Assembly (NCBI GenBank): GCA_902475245.1
Contig: CABRYP010000012.1
Coordinates: forward strand, 1 to 56,786
Direction: 5' to 3'
Length of the DNA stretch: 56,786 nucleotides
Source of the DNA: an uncultured Collinsella sp.
GTDB lineage: Bacteria > Actinomycetota > Coriobacteriia > Coriobacteriales > Coriobacteriaceae
This document shows, in pieces, positions 7,741 through 16,456 of the stretch. Numbering within the stretch: the first letter of the stretch is position 1; every line of letters starts with the position of its first letter. Made by a program: the position numbers and the translations under genes. The notes under the pieces were generated by a model. The model was not told where the DNA came from and searched no databases. It worked only from the letters and a program-made list of their open reading frames with translations.

Positions 7741-9021
7741 ATGTCAGAAGAACTTCGTTCCATCCCGCCCCAACACGGGTCCTTTGTATTTACGTCGGAG
7801 TCGGTGACCGAAGGCCATCCCGATAAGATCGCCGACCAGATCAGCGACGCCGTCCTCGACGCAATCCTCGCCAAAGAAATAGAGCTGCAGGAGCAGGGCT
7901 ACATTGCGCCCAACGGCGTGCCCGCCAACGTGGAAAACGTCCGCTGCGCCTGCGAGACCCTCGTGACCACCGGCACCGTCATCGTCGCCGGCGAGATCCG
8001 CACCCAGGCATACGTCGACGTGCAGGAAATTGCCCGTGGCGTCATCCGCCGCATTGGCTACAACCGTGCAAAGTTCGGTTTTGACTGCGATACCTGCGGC
8101 GTCATGAGCCTCATCCACGAGCAGTCCCCCGATATCGCCCAGGGCGTCGACGAGTCCTTCGAGACCCAGACCGGCGCCACCACCGACCCGATCGACCTGA
8201 TCGGCGCCGGCGACCAGGGCATGATGTTTGGCTATGCCTCCAACGAAACCAAGACCCTCATGCCCATGCCGCACTACCTGGCGAGCCGCCTGGCCGAGCG
8301 CCTGGCCGCCGTGCGCCACGACGGTACCCTGCCCTATCTGCGCCCCGACGGCAAGACCCAGGTCACCGTGCGCTACGAGGACGGCAAGCCCGTCGAGGTC
8401 ACGACCGTCGTCATCTCCACGCAGCACGCAGCCGAGATCGAAGACATGGGCAAGATCAAGGACGACCTCATCGAGCATGTCATCTCGCCTGTCATGGCTG
8501 CCGAGAACATGCCGTGGGATGGTGCCGACATCTACGTGAACCCCACCGGTCGCTTTGTCGTGGGCGGCCCCATGGGCGACACGGGCCTGACCGGCCGCAA
8601 GATCATCGTCGACACCTATGGCGGCTACGGCCGTCACGGCGGCGGCGCCTTTAGCGGCAAGGACTGCACCAAGGTCGACCGCTCCGCCGCATACGCCGCG
8701 CGCTGGGTCGCCAAGAACGTGGTGGCCGCCGGCCTGGCCGATCGCTGCGAGGTCGAGCTGGCATACGCCATCGGCGTGTCCAAGCCGCTTTCGATCATGG
8801 TCGATACCTTTGGCACCGCGCATGTCGCCGAGGACAAGATCGTCGAGGCCGTGGAGAAGACCTTCGACCTGCGCCCGGGCGCCATCATCCGCGACCTGGA
8901 CCTGCGTCGCCCCATCTACGAAAAGACGGCAGCCTACGGCCACTTCGGCCGCGAAGACCCCGACTTCACCTGGGAAAAGACCGACCGAGTCGAAGAACTC
9001 AAAGCAGCCTACGGCCTGTAA
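7741..9021 (+). CDS. metK: S-adenosylmethionine synthetase
   Basis: The 426-residue protein makes S-adenosylmethionine from methionine and ATP. The signatures are clear: the N-terminal SVTEGHPDK, the ATP-binding GAGDQG at 155-160, and the P-loop-like GGGAFSGKD. It is somewhat longer than the usual 380-400 residues, partly from an insertion around residues 45-65. An AAAGGA site precedes the ATG. It is a single-gene unit bounded by a strong terminator. No recognised SAM riboswitch was seen in the short leader. Confidence 0.97.
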   Translation: MSEELRSIPPQHGSFVFTSESVTEGHPDKIADQISDAVLDAILAKEIELQEQGYIAPNGVPANVENVRCACETLVTTGTVIVAGEIRTQAYVDVQEIARGVIRRIGYNRAKFGFDCDTCGVMSLIHEQSPDIAQGVDESFETQTGATTDPIDLIGAGDQGMMFGYASNETKTLMPMPHYLASRLAERLAAVRHDGTLPYLRPDGKTQVTVRYEDGKPVEVTTVVISTQHAAEIEDMGKIKDDLIEHVISPVMAAENMPWDGADIYVNPTGRFVVGGPMGDTGLTGRKIIVDTYGGYGRHGGGAFSGKDCTKVDRSAAYAARWVAKNVVAAGLADRCEVELAYAIGVSKPLSIMVDTFGTAHVAEDKIVEAVEKTFDLRPGAIIRDLDLRRPIYEKTAAYGHFGREDPDFTWEKTDRVEELKAAYGL

Positions 9022-9058
9022 GCTAACGAGGAAAGCCACAGCCAAATAACAACGCACA

Positions 9059-9097
9059 AAAGAAGTACCGCTCCCAAGCGGTACTTCTTTTTTATTT
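9059..9097 (+). terminator. Strong intrinsic terminator after metK
   Basis: A perfect 14-bp stem (9059-9072 with 9077-9090) with loop CCCA runs into a T-rich tail. It ends the metK transcript. Confidence 0.92.
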
Positions 9098-9215
9098 AAA
9101 CGGTGGTGAAGAAGTTTCGATATGCAGGGTAAGACACGTCACCAGCTCATGAATTTCGTAGCACGAGCGCCTCTACCATGTATCCTAAGTTCCGAGGGCT
9201 TTAGTATTTGGTCGA

Positions 9216-9273
9216 TCGCGAGTTCCGCACGAGCCGGAGAGCACTTAATGTGCTCTCCGTGCGAGCAGGACTG
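9216..9273 (+). repeat. Structured repeat element (hairpin), copy 1, upstream of sdaA
   Basis: The 58-base element begins TCGCGAGTTCCGCACG and ends GCAGGACTG. Its centre is a perfect 10-bp stem (9235-9244 with 9250-9259) and loop TTAAT. The outer part also pairs (AGTTCC with GGACT, CGCAC with GTGCG). A second copy lies in reverse orientation at 25085-25143. It is 59 bases upstream of the sdaA start, so it could be part of the sdaA leader. Confidence 0.75.
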
Positions 9274-9332
9274 CCCGAGCAGGCGACCTTATGCCCCGCC
9301 CCTCGGGACGACGAGATAAAGAAGGAGCAGCC

Positions 9333-10940
9333 ATGGCAGGCAAGCCGCAAACACTAGCTACGACCTCGGCATTCGAGATCTTGGGCCCCGTCATGGTCGG
9401 CCCCAGCTCGTCACATACCGCCGGCGCCCTGCGGTGCGCCCAGGTAGCAGCCAGCCTGCTGGAAGGCCGCATCACCAAGGTCACCTTTGGCCTGTGGAAC
9501 TCCTTCGCGCACACCTACCGCGGCCACGGCACCGACCGCGCGCTCGTCGCGGGTATCTTGGGCCTCGATACCGACGACGAGAACATCAAGCAGGCCTTTG
9601 ACCTCGCACGCGAGAAGGGCCTCGACTATCACTTTGAAATTAAGGGCGACGACGCCTCCATCCACCCCAACACCGTCGACATCGACATGGTCGACGACAC
9701 GGGCGCCACGGCACAGGTCCGCGGCGAGAGCCTTGGCGGCGGCAAGATGCGCATCAGCCGCATCAACGGCGTCGGCGTCGATATCTCGGGCATGTATTCC
9801 ACGCTGTTCGTGGCGCACCAGGACGTTCCCGGCGTGCTCGCAGCGCTCACAAACCTGCTTGCCTACGCACACGTCAACATCGCCTTCTGCCGCACCTACC
9901 GCACCGAGGTGGGCGGCCAGGCCTATTCCGTCTTTGAGACCGACGGCGCTCCCGACGACACCGTCGTCCCCATGCTGCGCAAGCTCGACAATGTCGATTA
10001 CGCCACGTTTATCGAGCTCCCGGGCTCGGCCTCGTCGCTCTCCCCCGGCGTCTCGGCCAAGGAGATCTTCGACGACGGCGAGCAGACGCTCGATGCGTGC
10101 GCCGAACTCGGTTTGAATATCGGCGCCGTCATGGCCGTGCGTGAGGCGCGTCTTACCGGCGAAGCCCATGCTATCGCAGCCATGCGCCGCGTGCTCGATG
10201 TCATGCGCGAGGAGACCACGGCCCCTATCGCCAATCCGCAGCGATCGCTCGGCGGTCTTATCGGCGGCGAGGCCAAACTCGTCGACGCCACCTGCCACAA
10301 CGATTTGAGCACAAGCCTGATGGGCCCCGTTCAGACCGATGCCGTGGCCCGCGCGATGGCCGTGCTCGAGCGCTCCGCTACCATGGGCGTGATCGTCGCC
10401 GCCCCCACGGCAGGCTCCGCGGGCGTCGTCCCCGGCTGCGTGCTGGCGCTCGCCGATCACCTGCAACTCGACGACGAACAGGTCATGAATGCCCTCTACT
10501 GCGCCGCCGCCATCGGCCTCAACCTCACCACGAGTGCCTGCGTCGCCGGTGCCGAGGGCGGATGCCAGGCCGAGGTTGGAAGCGCTGCCGCCATGGCCGC
10601 CGCCGCGCTGGTCCAGATGATGGGCGGCACGCCCGAGCAGGCGCTCGACGCCAGCTCCATCGCGCTGAGCAACCTGTTGGGCCTCGTTTGCGACCCTGTG
10701 GGCGGCCTTGTCGAGGTGCCCTGCCAAAACCGCAACGCCATCGGCGTGGCCGCGGCCTTTAGCTCGGCGCAGCTTGCACTCGCTGGTATCAAGAGCCTGG
10801 TGCCATTTGACCAGATGGCGCACGTGATGCTCTCGGTGGGCCACGCCCTGCCCGCCACGTTACGCGAGACGGCCAAGGGCGGCATCGCGCAGGCTCCAGC
10901 AGCGCTTTCGGCGTGCGCGAAATGCGGAATATGCGGATAG
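9333..10940 (+). CDS. sdaA: L-serine dehydratase, iron-sulfur type, beta-alpha fusion
   Basis: The 535-residue enzyme deaminates L-serine to pyruvate and ammonia. The beta domain is N-terminal (starting near SAFEILGPVMVGPSSSHTAG) and includes an ACT-like region around residues 160-230. The alpha domain follows, with cysteines in SACVAGAEGGCQAEVG and LVCDPVGGLVEVPCQ that fit a [4Fe-4S] site. The protein ends in a cysteine-rich tail (C528, C531, C534). In the Legionella enzyme a C-terminal Cys plugs the active site. The ATG at 9333 was chosen for its GAAGGAG site over an upstream in-frame ATG. The gene stands alone between metK and the L,D-transpeptidase. Confidence 0.94.
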   Translation: MAGKPQTLATTSAFEILGPVMVGPSSSHTAGALRCAQVAASLLEGRITKVTFGLWNSFAHTYRGHGTDRALVAGILGLDTDDENIKQAFDLAREKGLDYHFEIKGDDASIHPNTVDIDMVDDTGATAQVRGESLGGGKMRISRINGVGVDISGMYSTLFVAHQDVPGVLAALTNLLAYAHVNIAFCRTYRTEVGGQAYSVFETDGAPDDTVVPMLRKLDNVDYATFIELPGSASSLSPGVSAKEIFDDGEQTLDACAELGLNIGAVMAVREARLTGEAHAIAAMRRVLDVMREETTAPIANPQRSLGGLIGGEAKLVDATCHNDLSTSLMGPVQTDAVARAMAVLERSATMGVIVAAPTAGSAGVVPGCVLALADHLQLDDEQVMNALYCAAAIGLNLTTSACVAGAEGGCQAEVGSAAAMAAAALVQMMGGTPEQALDASSIALSNLLGLVCDPVGGLVEVPCQNRNAIGVAAAFSSAQLALAGIKSLVPFDQMAHVMLSVGHALPATLRETAKGGIAQAPAALSACAKCGICG

Positions 10941-10955
10941 CAAGCAAATGCGAAT

Positions 10956-10990
10956 GATAGGTGGGACATATGTCCCACCTATCCTTTATC
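10956..10990 (+). terminator. Perfect palindrome after sdaA, probable terminator
   Basis: Bases 10956-10983 are a perfect 28-base palindrome with arms GATAGGTGGGACAT and their complement, followed by CTTTATC. The T-tract is weak. It could end sdaA or act as a binding site ahead of the next promoter. Confidence 0.5.
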
Positions 10991-11027
10991 ACCACTGTTT
11001 TCGTAACACAAGCAACTGCGTAATCGC

Positions 11028-11033
11028 TATAAT
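11028..11033 (+). promoter_or_regulatory. -10 box of the L,D-transpeptidase promoter
   Basis: A consensus TATAAT lies 57 bases before the ATG at 11091. Upstream, GTAACA (11003-11008) is a possible -35, at a long spacing of 19. Confidence 0.5.
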
Positions 11034-11090
11034 TCAAGCCCAGTTAAAACACGATGAGCCGTAAAGCGAAACTCGAAGGAAATATACACG

Positions 11091-12827
11091 ATGTCGCAAC
11101 TCGACCGCAGCCAACTGATCCCCGATCCGCAACAGCCCAGCAGGCAGTCCGGAGACATCCAATCGCCCCGTCCCATTGCGCCAGCCCATGGTCAACAGCA
11201 CGGCGCGGCAAACACCTCCCCACGCCCCAATCAGGGCCAGCATCAGCAGCGCCAGCGGCGTTCCGCACATGGCGCCGGCCACAATCAGGGCCCTTCGCAC
11301 ACTCGAGTTTCCAACAACCGCGGCCCCGCCGACAACCGCTCCGCAAAGGGCAATAAGACGGGCGGCAAGACGGCGTTCTTCGTCGTCCTCGGCCTTGTCG
11401 CCATCGTCTATATCGTGGGCGTCGTGGCGTTTTCGCAGATTGCCTACCCCAACACCACCATCGCCGGCGTCGATATCTCGTTTTCCAACGCCTCATCCGC
11501 CGCTACCAAGGTCGACTCCGCCTGGAAGCACTACAAGCTCACCGTTTCGGGAGATGACTTTAGCTGGACCTATCAGCCCGAATCCGACGAGCCCATCGTC
11601 GATGGCGAGGCAGCTGCCCACGAGATTATCGGCAGCAACGAGCCGCTGCTGTGGCCTTCGCGCCTGATTGCCTCGCTCGGCGGCAAGAACGTTAGCGCGA
11701 CCAAAAACGGTACCATCGACCTGGAACAGGACGTCGACCTGTCCATGCTCTCGGACGCCTTTGACCAAAAGCAGTTCGAGGAGGATCTGGGTGCCGCCAT
11801 CGACGCATTCAACGAAGGCCGCTCGGGTACCTTTGAGGCATCAAGCTCCTACGACGAGAAGGCGGGCAAGTTCACGATCGAGAAGGCCCGCTCCAACGAA
11901 AAGCTCAACCGCGAGCATGTTATTAAGTATGCTGAGATCGAGCTCGCGTCGCTGTCCGAAACCGTCGATCTTACGAAGCTCGGAAACGATGCCTACGAGC
12001 CGCTCAACGGCACGCTCACCAACGACCAGATCCAGGCCGCATGCGATGCCGCGAACAACTTCTTGGGCGTTAACGTGACCCTTAAGCTCAACGGCAACGA
12101 TGCCGGCAAGGTCGACGGTAGCTCAGTACTGCAGTGGATCAGCTTTGCCGACCCTGCAAACCCCACGCTCGACACCTCCCAGATCAGCAACTGGGCAGCC
12201 GAGCTCGCCAATGGCTTTAACACCGTGGGCTCTACCCGTTGGTGGACGCGCGCCGATGGAAAGCAATGTGCCGTCGAGGGCGGTGACTTTGGTTGGTCTA
12301 TCGATAGCAGCACGCTTGCCAAGCAGGTCGAGGATGCTATTAACAACAAGCAGACCGGCGAGATTGAGATCAATTACTCTCAGAAGGCCGACACCTTTAC
12401 CGCCAAGGGAGAGCCCGATTGGAAGGCGTATATCGACGTCGACCTGTCCGAGCAGCACGCACGCTACTATGACGAGGGCGGCAATATCGTGTGGGAGGCC
12501 AACTTTATTTCCGGCAAACCGGGCGAAGACGCCACCCCCGAGGGCGTGTGGCAGATCAACAGCAACGACGGCGCCACCAAGCTTATCGGCGCCAAGGACC
12601 CCAAGACCGGTAAGCCCAAATACGAGAGCCCGGTGAGCTACTGGATGCCGTTTGAGGGCAACATGGTTGGCTTCCACGACGCTACCTGGCAAAACGATTC
12701 GAGTTTCGATAGTGCCGAATCGTACAAATGGTGCGGTAGCCACGGCTGCATCAATCTGCGCCTGGCCGATGCCAAGGCGCTCCACGACTGCATCAAAGTC
12801 GGTCTGTGCGTGGTCGTGCATTCGTAG
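11091..12827 (+). CDS. Membrane-anchored L,D-transpeptidase (YkuD) with peptidoglycan-binding repeats
   Basis: The 578-residue protein has a disordered, Gln/Pro/Asn-rich cytoplasmic N-terminus (1-93), one membrane segment at about 94-115, an extracellular region resembling peptidoglycan-binding-4 domains (about 120-440), and a C-terminal YkuD catalytic domain. The catalytic signature is complete: HDATW, then SHGCINLR with the nucleophilic Cys near residue 550. Enzymes of this class make 3-3 peptide cross-links or anchor proteins in the wall. The start follows an AAGGA site. A hairpin (12892-12921) separates it from the efflux operon, so its functional link to that operon is open. Confidence 0.93.
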   Translation: MSQLDRSQLIPDPQQPSRQSGDIQSPRPIAPAHGQQHGAANTSPRPNQGQHQQRQRRSAHGAGHNQGPSHTRVSNNRGPADNRSAKGNKTGGKTAFFVVLGLVAIVYIVGVVAFSQIAYPNTTIAGVDISFSNASSAATKVDSAWKHYKLTVSGDDFSWTYQPESDEPIVDGEAAAHEIIGSNEPLLWPSRLIASLGGKNVSATKNGTIDLEQDVDLSMLSDAFDQKQFEEDLGAAIDAFNEGRSGTFEASSSYDEKAGKFTIEKARSNEKLNREHVIKYAEIELASLSETVDLTKLGNDAYEPLNGTLTNDQIQAACDAANNFLGVNVTLKLNGNDAGKVDGSSVLQWISFADPANPTLDTSQISNWAAELANGFNTVGSTRWWTRADGKQCAVEGGDFGWSIDSSTLAKQVEDAINNKQTGEIEINYSQKADTFTAKGEPDWKAYIDVDLSEQHARYYDEGGNIVWEANFISGKPGEDATPEGVWQINSNDGATKLIGAKDPKTGKPKYESPVSYWMPFEGNMVGFHDATWQNDSSFDSAESYKWCGSHGCINLRLADAKALHDCIKVGLCVVVHS

Positions 12828-12891
12828 AACGTCACGCGCAACGCAACAAAGCTCAGCGACACCTACCTTTCGATGCTGAAAGAAACGCGCC

Positions 12892-12921
12892 TATGCGCCC
12901 GCCCCAACCGGTGGGCGCATA
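12892..12921. other. Hairpin between the L,D-transpeptidase and the efflux operon
   Basis: TATGCGCCC (12892-12900) pairs perfectly with GGGCGCATA (12913-12921). There is no T-tract. A TATACT box (12920-12925) overlaps its right side, so the hairpin may overlap the promoter of the adaptor gene at 12956. Confidence 0.4.
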
Positions 12922-12955
12922 TACTAATCGCGGTATGTTCTATAAAGGAGACGCC

Positions 12956-14368
12956 ATGTCGAATGTCCCCACCATCACCCCGGGCCCCGACGATACCGGG
13001 CGCGTGCCGGAAGGCGCATCTGAAACTCTACCGCTCATCACAAGCGCCCCCACGGCGCAGCAAAACGACGGCGAGCAAGGTAACGCCGGAATATCCGACG
13101 ATGAGGCCTACGCAAAGCTCAAGGCGAAGCGTGCCGAGCGTCGGCGCAAAAAGCTCATCCGACGCGGCATCGCGGCCGGCATCGTGGGCGGCATTATTCT
13201 GATTGCCATTATCGCGAGCATTATCCTCAACTCGCAGCCGCAATCTGCGGACGGACCTGTTACCGACATGGTCATGGAGGGCACCTTTACCACGACCGTC
13301 GAGGCAAAAGGACAGCTCAAGCCTATTTCGGCCTCGGTCGTCTCCCCTTCTGTCGACGGTACGGTGGCACAGATCAACGTGCAGGCCGGTCAGAGCGTCA
13401 ACGAGGACGACGTGCTCATGACCATCAAAAACGATGAGCTCGACAACGCCGTTGCCGAGGCGCAGCGCGCGGTGACTGCCGCACAGGAAGACCTGAAGAA
13501 CGCACAAGCGGCGCTCGCCGCCGCACAGGCAGCACCGACGCTGGATGTCGACGGATCTACCACCCCGACGGATGTAACCTCCGACGCCAGCGCCGTGTCG
13601 AGCGCCCAGCGCAATCTCGCCTCGGCCCAGGCAACCCTGGACCAGGCAAATGCAAAGGCGGCAGAGCGCACCGTAAAGGCCCCCAGCTCAGGTAGCATCG
13701 TCGAGCTCAATGCCAAAGTGGGCGCCACGGTGACCGGAGGCATAGTCATGGGCGAAGGCGACACAAGCGGTGGCAAGCAATGCATGCAGATCGCCGACCT
13801 TTCCAAGATGAAGGTGACGGTTCAGGTGGGCGAAAAGGACATCGCCAAGATCGCCGTGGGCCAGAGCGCCAACGTTACCTATCCCGCGTTTCCCGATATC
13901 GTGAGCCAGGGCACCGTCACGGCTATCGCATCGGTGGCAAACTCCGACGCCGCCAACGGTGGTGGCGGAAGCGTGACCTTTAACGTCGACATCCTCATTG
14001 AGGCACCCGATAGCCGCCTTAAGCCCGGTATGACTGCCGAGGTCTCGGTGGTGACCGAGCAGCTTGACGACGTGGTCATGGTGCCCACTATGGCGCTGAT
14101 GACCGAGGACGGCGAACACTATTACGTCAACGTGGCAACCGATGACGAAGGCAAGGAAACGCGCCGCGTGAAGGTGACCGTCGTGACGCAAAACGACAAC
14201 GACGCCGTGGTCGGCAAGACGCAGGTCAAGCGCGACGACCAGGGCAACGAGATCAACCCCGACGTGCCGGTTACCAAGCTGCGCGATGGAGACACCATCG
14301 TGGTGGATACCGGCGCGGGCATGACGGCAGACGGCGGCGACAGTATGCCTGCCGATGAGGGCATGTAA
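12956..14368 (+). CDS. Periplasmic-adaptor-type subunit of an ABC exporter (HlyD/MacA family)
   Basis: The 470-residue protein has a charged cytoplasmic N-terminus, one membrane segment (about 71-91), a lipoyl-like half (SPSVDGTVAQINVQAGQSVN), a coiled-coil hairpin rich in Ala, Gln and Glu (about 165-240), the second lipoyl half (APSSGSIVELNAKVGATV), and beta-barrel and membrane-proximal domains. This order is diagnostic of membrane fusion proteins. The ATG at 12956 follows AAAGGAG. Its stop codon overlaps the start of the ATPase gene by one base (TAATG), so the three genes form a MacAB-like operon. In a Gram-positive cell the adaptor would act outside the membrane; the substrate cannot be told from sequence. 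Confidence 0.9.
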   Translation: MSNVPTITPGPDDTGRVPEGASETLPLITSAPTAQQNDGEQGNAGISDDEAYAKLKAKRAERRRKKLIRRGIAAGIVGGIILIAIIASIILNSQPQSADGPVTDMVMEGTFTTTVEAKGQLKPISASVVSPSVDGTVAQINVQAGQSVNEDDVLMTIKNDELDNAVAEAQRAVTAAQEDLKNAQAALAAAQAAPTLDVDGSTTPTDVTSDASAVSSAQRNLASAQATLDQANAKAAERTVKAPSSGSIVELNAKVGATVTGGIVMGEGDTSGGKQCMQIADLSKMKVTVQVGEKDIAKIAVGQSANVTYPAFPDIVSQGTVTAIASVANSDAANGGGGSVTFNVDILIEAPDSRLKPGMTAEVSVVTEQLDDVVMVPTMALMTEDGEHYYVNVATDDEGKETRRVKVTVVTQNDNDAVVGKTQVKRDDQGNEINPDVPVTKLRDGDTIVVDTGAGMTADGGDSMPADEGM

Positions 14369-15141
14369 TGCGCCCCGTCATCGACATCCGCAACGTGCAC
14401 CGCATCTTTGAGAGCGAGGCCGGTTGCGCCCACATCCTGCACAACGTGAGCCTAGCGGTAGACCCCGGTGAGTTCGTCGCCATCACCGGCCCCTCGGGCT
14501 CGGGCAAGTCGACGCTCATGAACATCCTGGGCTGTCTTGACAAACCGACGGCGGGTGACTATTACCTGCAAGGGCTCAACGTAGCCGAACTCGACGATGA
14601 TGAGCTCACCGAGGTGCGTGCGCTGAGCATTGGCTTTGTCTTTCAAAGTTTCAACCTGCTGCCGCGTCTGTCGGTTATCGAAAATGTCATGCTGCCACTG
14701 TCCTACACCAATGTGCCGCGCAACCAGCGCGAGATGCGCGCCGTACACGCACTGCAAGCTGTCACGCTTCCGGTCGACCATTGGGACCACCGCATATCAG
14801 AACTCTCGGGCGGACAGATGCAGCGCGTTGCCATCGCGCGCGCCCTCGTCAACGATCCGCCCATCATCCTGGCCGACGAGCCCACGGGAAACCTAGACTC
14901 GACAACCGGGGCACTCGTCATGGAAACCTTCCATAAGCTCCAAGAACGAGGCAAGACCATCGTACTCATCACGCACGACCCGGGCATTGCTGCCGAGGCC
15001 GACCGTTCCGTGACTATCCGCGACGGGCGAATCCATGACGGCGCATATATCGCACATGCGCCGAATACGCTACGCGGAGCTGTCAGCAACCTGCCCGCGA
15101 TTTACGCACCTTCTACACCGCCGAAAGGAGCGAAGGCATGA
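14368..15141 (+). CDS. ABC transporter ATP-binding protein (MacB/LolD type)
   Basis: This 257-residue ATPase has Walker A GPSGSGKST at 41-49, the Q-loop in FVFQSFNLLPR, the signature LSGGQMQR, and Walker B LADEPTGNLD. The sequence around these motifs is typical of the MacB/LolD/FtsE group. A roughly 30-residue tail follows the conserved core. The gene overlaps the adaptor by one base and the permease by four (ATGA), so production of the three subunits is probably coupled. Confidence 0.95.
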   Translation: MRPVIDIRNVHRIFESEAGCAHILHNVSLAVDPGEFVAITGPSGSGKSTLMNILGCLDKPTAGDYYLQGLNVAELDDDELTEVRALSIGFVFQSFNLLPRLSVIENVMLPLSYTNVPRNQREMRAVHALQAVTLPVDHWDHRISELSGGQMQRVAIARALVNDPPIILADEPTGNLDSTTGALVMETFHKLQERGKTIVLITHDPGIAAEADRSVTIRDGRIHDGAYIAHAPNTLRGAVSNLPAIYAPSTPPKGAKA

Positions 15142-16352
15142 GCACCCGCGATCTTGTCCAAGAAGCCCTGCACTCGCTCGAGGCCAACAAGGGACGTAGC
15201 CTGCTCACCATCCTGGGCATCGTCATTGGCATCGCCTCGGTCATAGCCATGACCTCGCTCATCGGCGGCATCCAAAACAGCTTGGTCAACAGCTTGGGCC
15301 TCAATGCGGCCCGCATGGTGCAGATCTACTCGTCCCAAGAGCTCACCGATTCGGATGTCGAGAAGCTGCGCAAGACGGTGCCGCAAATCGAGCAGATCGG
15401 CATCGTCGACAGCGCCTATTCCGAGTACAAAGTTGGAGATAAGAGCTATACCGTCATGGCCCAAGGTGTCGATAGTGACATGCTCGATGCCGTGGGCGCC
15501 AGCAAGATCGTTGCCGGTCGCACCTATAACGACATCGAGTCCAAATCCGGCGCGCGCGTGGCGCTCATTGGCCGCGGCGGCGCCGATCAACTGTACGGCA
15601 ACGAACAGGACGCGATTGGCAAGACCATCAAGGTTTCGAGCGGAGACGTGCAGATTATTGGCGTCATCGACGGCGGCAACGACTCCATGGGCTCGCTGAG
15701 CCTGTACATGCCACGAGAAACGATCGCCGAGCTTTTCGGCGATGACAATCCATCGTTTCCCAGTGTGACGGCACTCGCCGCTGAGGGCACCGATATGGAC
15801 GAGCTCTGCAAGACGATCGAGTCCAAGGTGCGCAGCATGAAGGGCATCTCGGAGGACGACGAGTACGACAGCGTGTCGGCAAGCTCCATGAAGAGCGCTA
15901 TCGATGCCCTCAACTCCTTTATGGGCGCCTTCTCGCTCATCATGGGCGCCGTTGCTGGCATCTCACTTCTAGTCGGCGGTATCGGCATTATGAACATGAT
16001 GCTCACCAACGTGACCGAGCGCATTCGCGAGATCGGTATTCGCCGCGCTCTGGGCGCAAGCCGACGCGATATCACGGCCCAGTTTTTGGCCGAATCCTCG
16101 GCGCTGTGCATCACCGGCGGCATTTTAGGTGTCGTGATTGGCTATCTGCTGGCCTGGGGGCTCACGTTCTTTGCCGCCAACTCGGGCATTATGAGCGAGT
16201 TCGGAGCCACCGGGACGATTACGCCGAGCTTCTCCATTACAACTGTGCTGCTCGCGTTTGCCGTATCGGTCGGCATCGGCGTGATCTTTGGCTTCTACCC
16301 CGCGCGCCGCGCCGCAAAGCTCGATCCAGTCGAGTGCCTGCGCTATCAGTAA
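15138..16352 (+). CDS. ABC transporter permease (MacB/FtsX type)
   Basis: The 404-residue protein has the MacB topology: one N-terminal membrane helix (about 20-45), a large extracellular MacB core domain (about 50-270), then three helices joined by the conserved segment VTERIREIGIRRALGASRRDI, and a final FYPARRAAKLDPVECLRYQ. This matches permeases for antimicrobial peptides, macrolides or lipoproteins. It is the last gene of the adaptor-ATPase-permease operon. It converges on the TetR gene, with a 67-bp palindrome between them. Confidence 0.94.
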   Translation: MSTRDLVQEALHSLEANKGRSLLTILGIVIGIASVIAMTSLIGGIQNSLVNSLGLNAARMVQIYSSQELTDSDVEKLRKTVPQIEQIGIVDSAYSEYKVGDKSYTVMAQGVDSDMLDAVGASKIVAGRTYNDIESKSGARVALIGRGGADQLYGNEQDAIGKTIKVSSGDVQIIGVIDGGNDSMGSLSLYMPRETIAELFGDDNPSFPSVTALAAEGTDMDELCKTIESKVRSMKGISEDDEYDSVSASSMKSAIDALNSFMGAFSLIMGAVAGISLLVGGIGIMNMMLTNVTERIREIGIRRALGASRRDITAQFLAESSALCITGGILGVVIGYLLAWGLTFFAANSGIMSEFGATGTITPSFSITTVLLAFAVSVGIGVIFGFYPARRAAKLDPVECLRYQ

Positions 16353-16365
16353 TGCAATCCCCCTG

Positions 16366-16432
16366 AGTTGCGGTGAAATAGGGAGTGTTTAAGCTGTTAA
16401 AAGGCCTATTCAGTCCTTATTTCACCGCAACT
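16366..16432 (+). repeat. 67-bp palindromic element, copy 2
   Basis: The arms AGTTGCGGTGAAATAGGGA (16366-16384) and 16414-16432 pair with one mismatch. The pairing extends five bases outward (CCCTG at 16361 with CAGGG at 16433). The length equals copies 1 and 3. It lies between the convergent permease and TetR genes, where it could limit read-through even without a T-tract. Confidence 0.85.
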
Positions 16433-16456
16433 CAGGGGGGGGATAAGGCGCTAGTG

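Noticed and set aside
7744..9057. Open reading frame of 437 codons on the minus strand opposite metK
   Set aside because: metK is certain; the antisense frame extends into the metK terminator.
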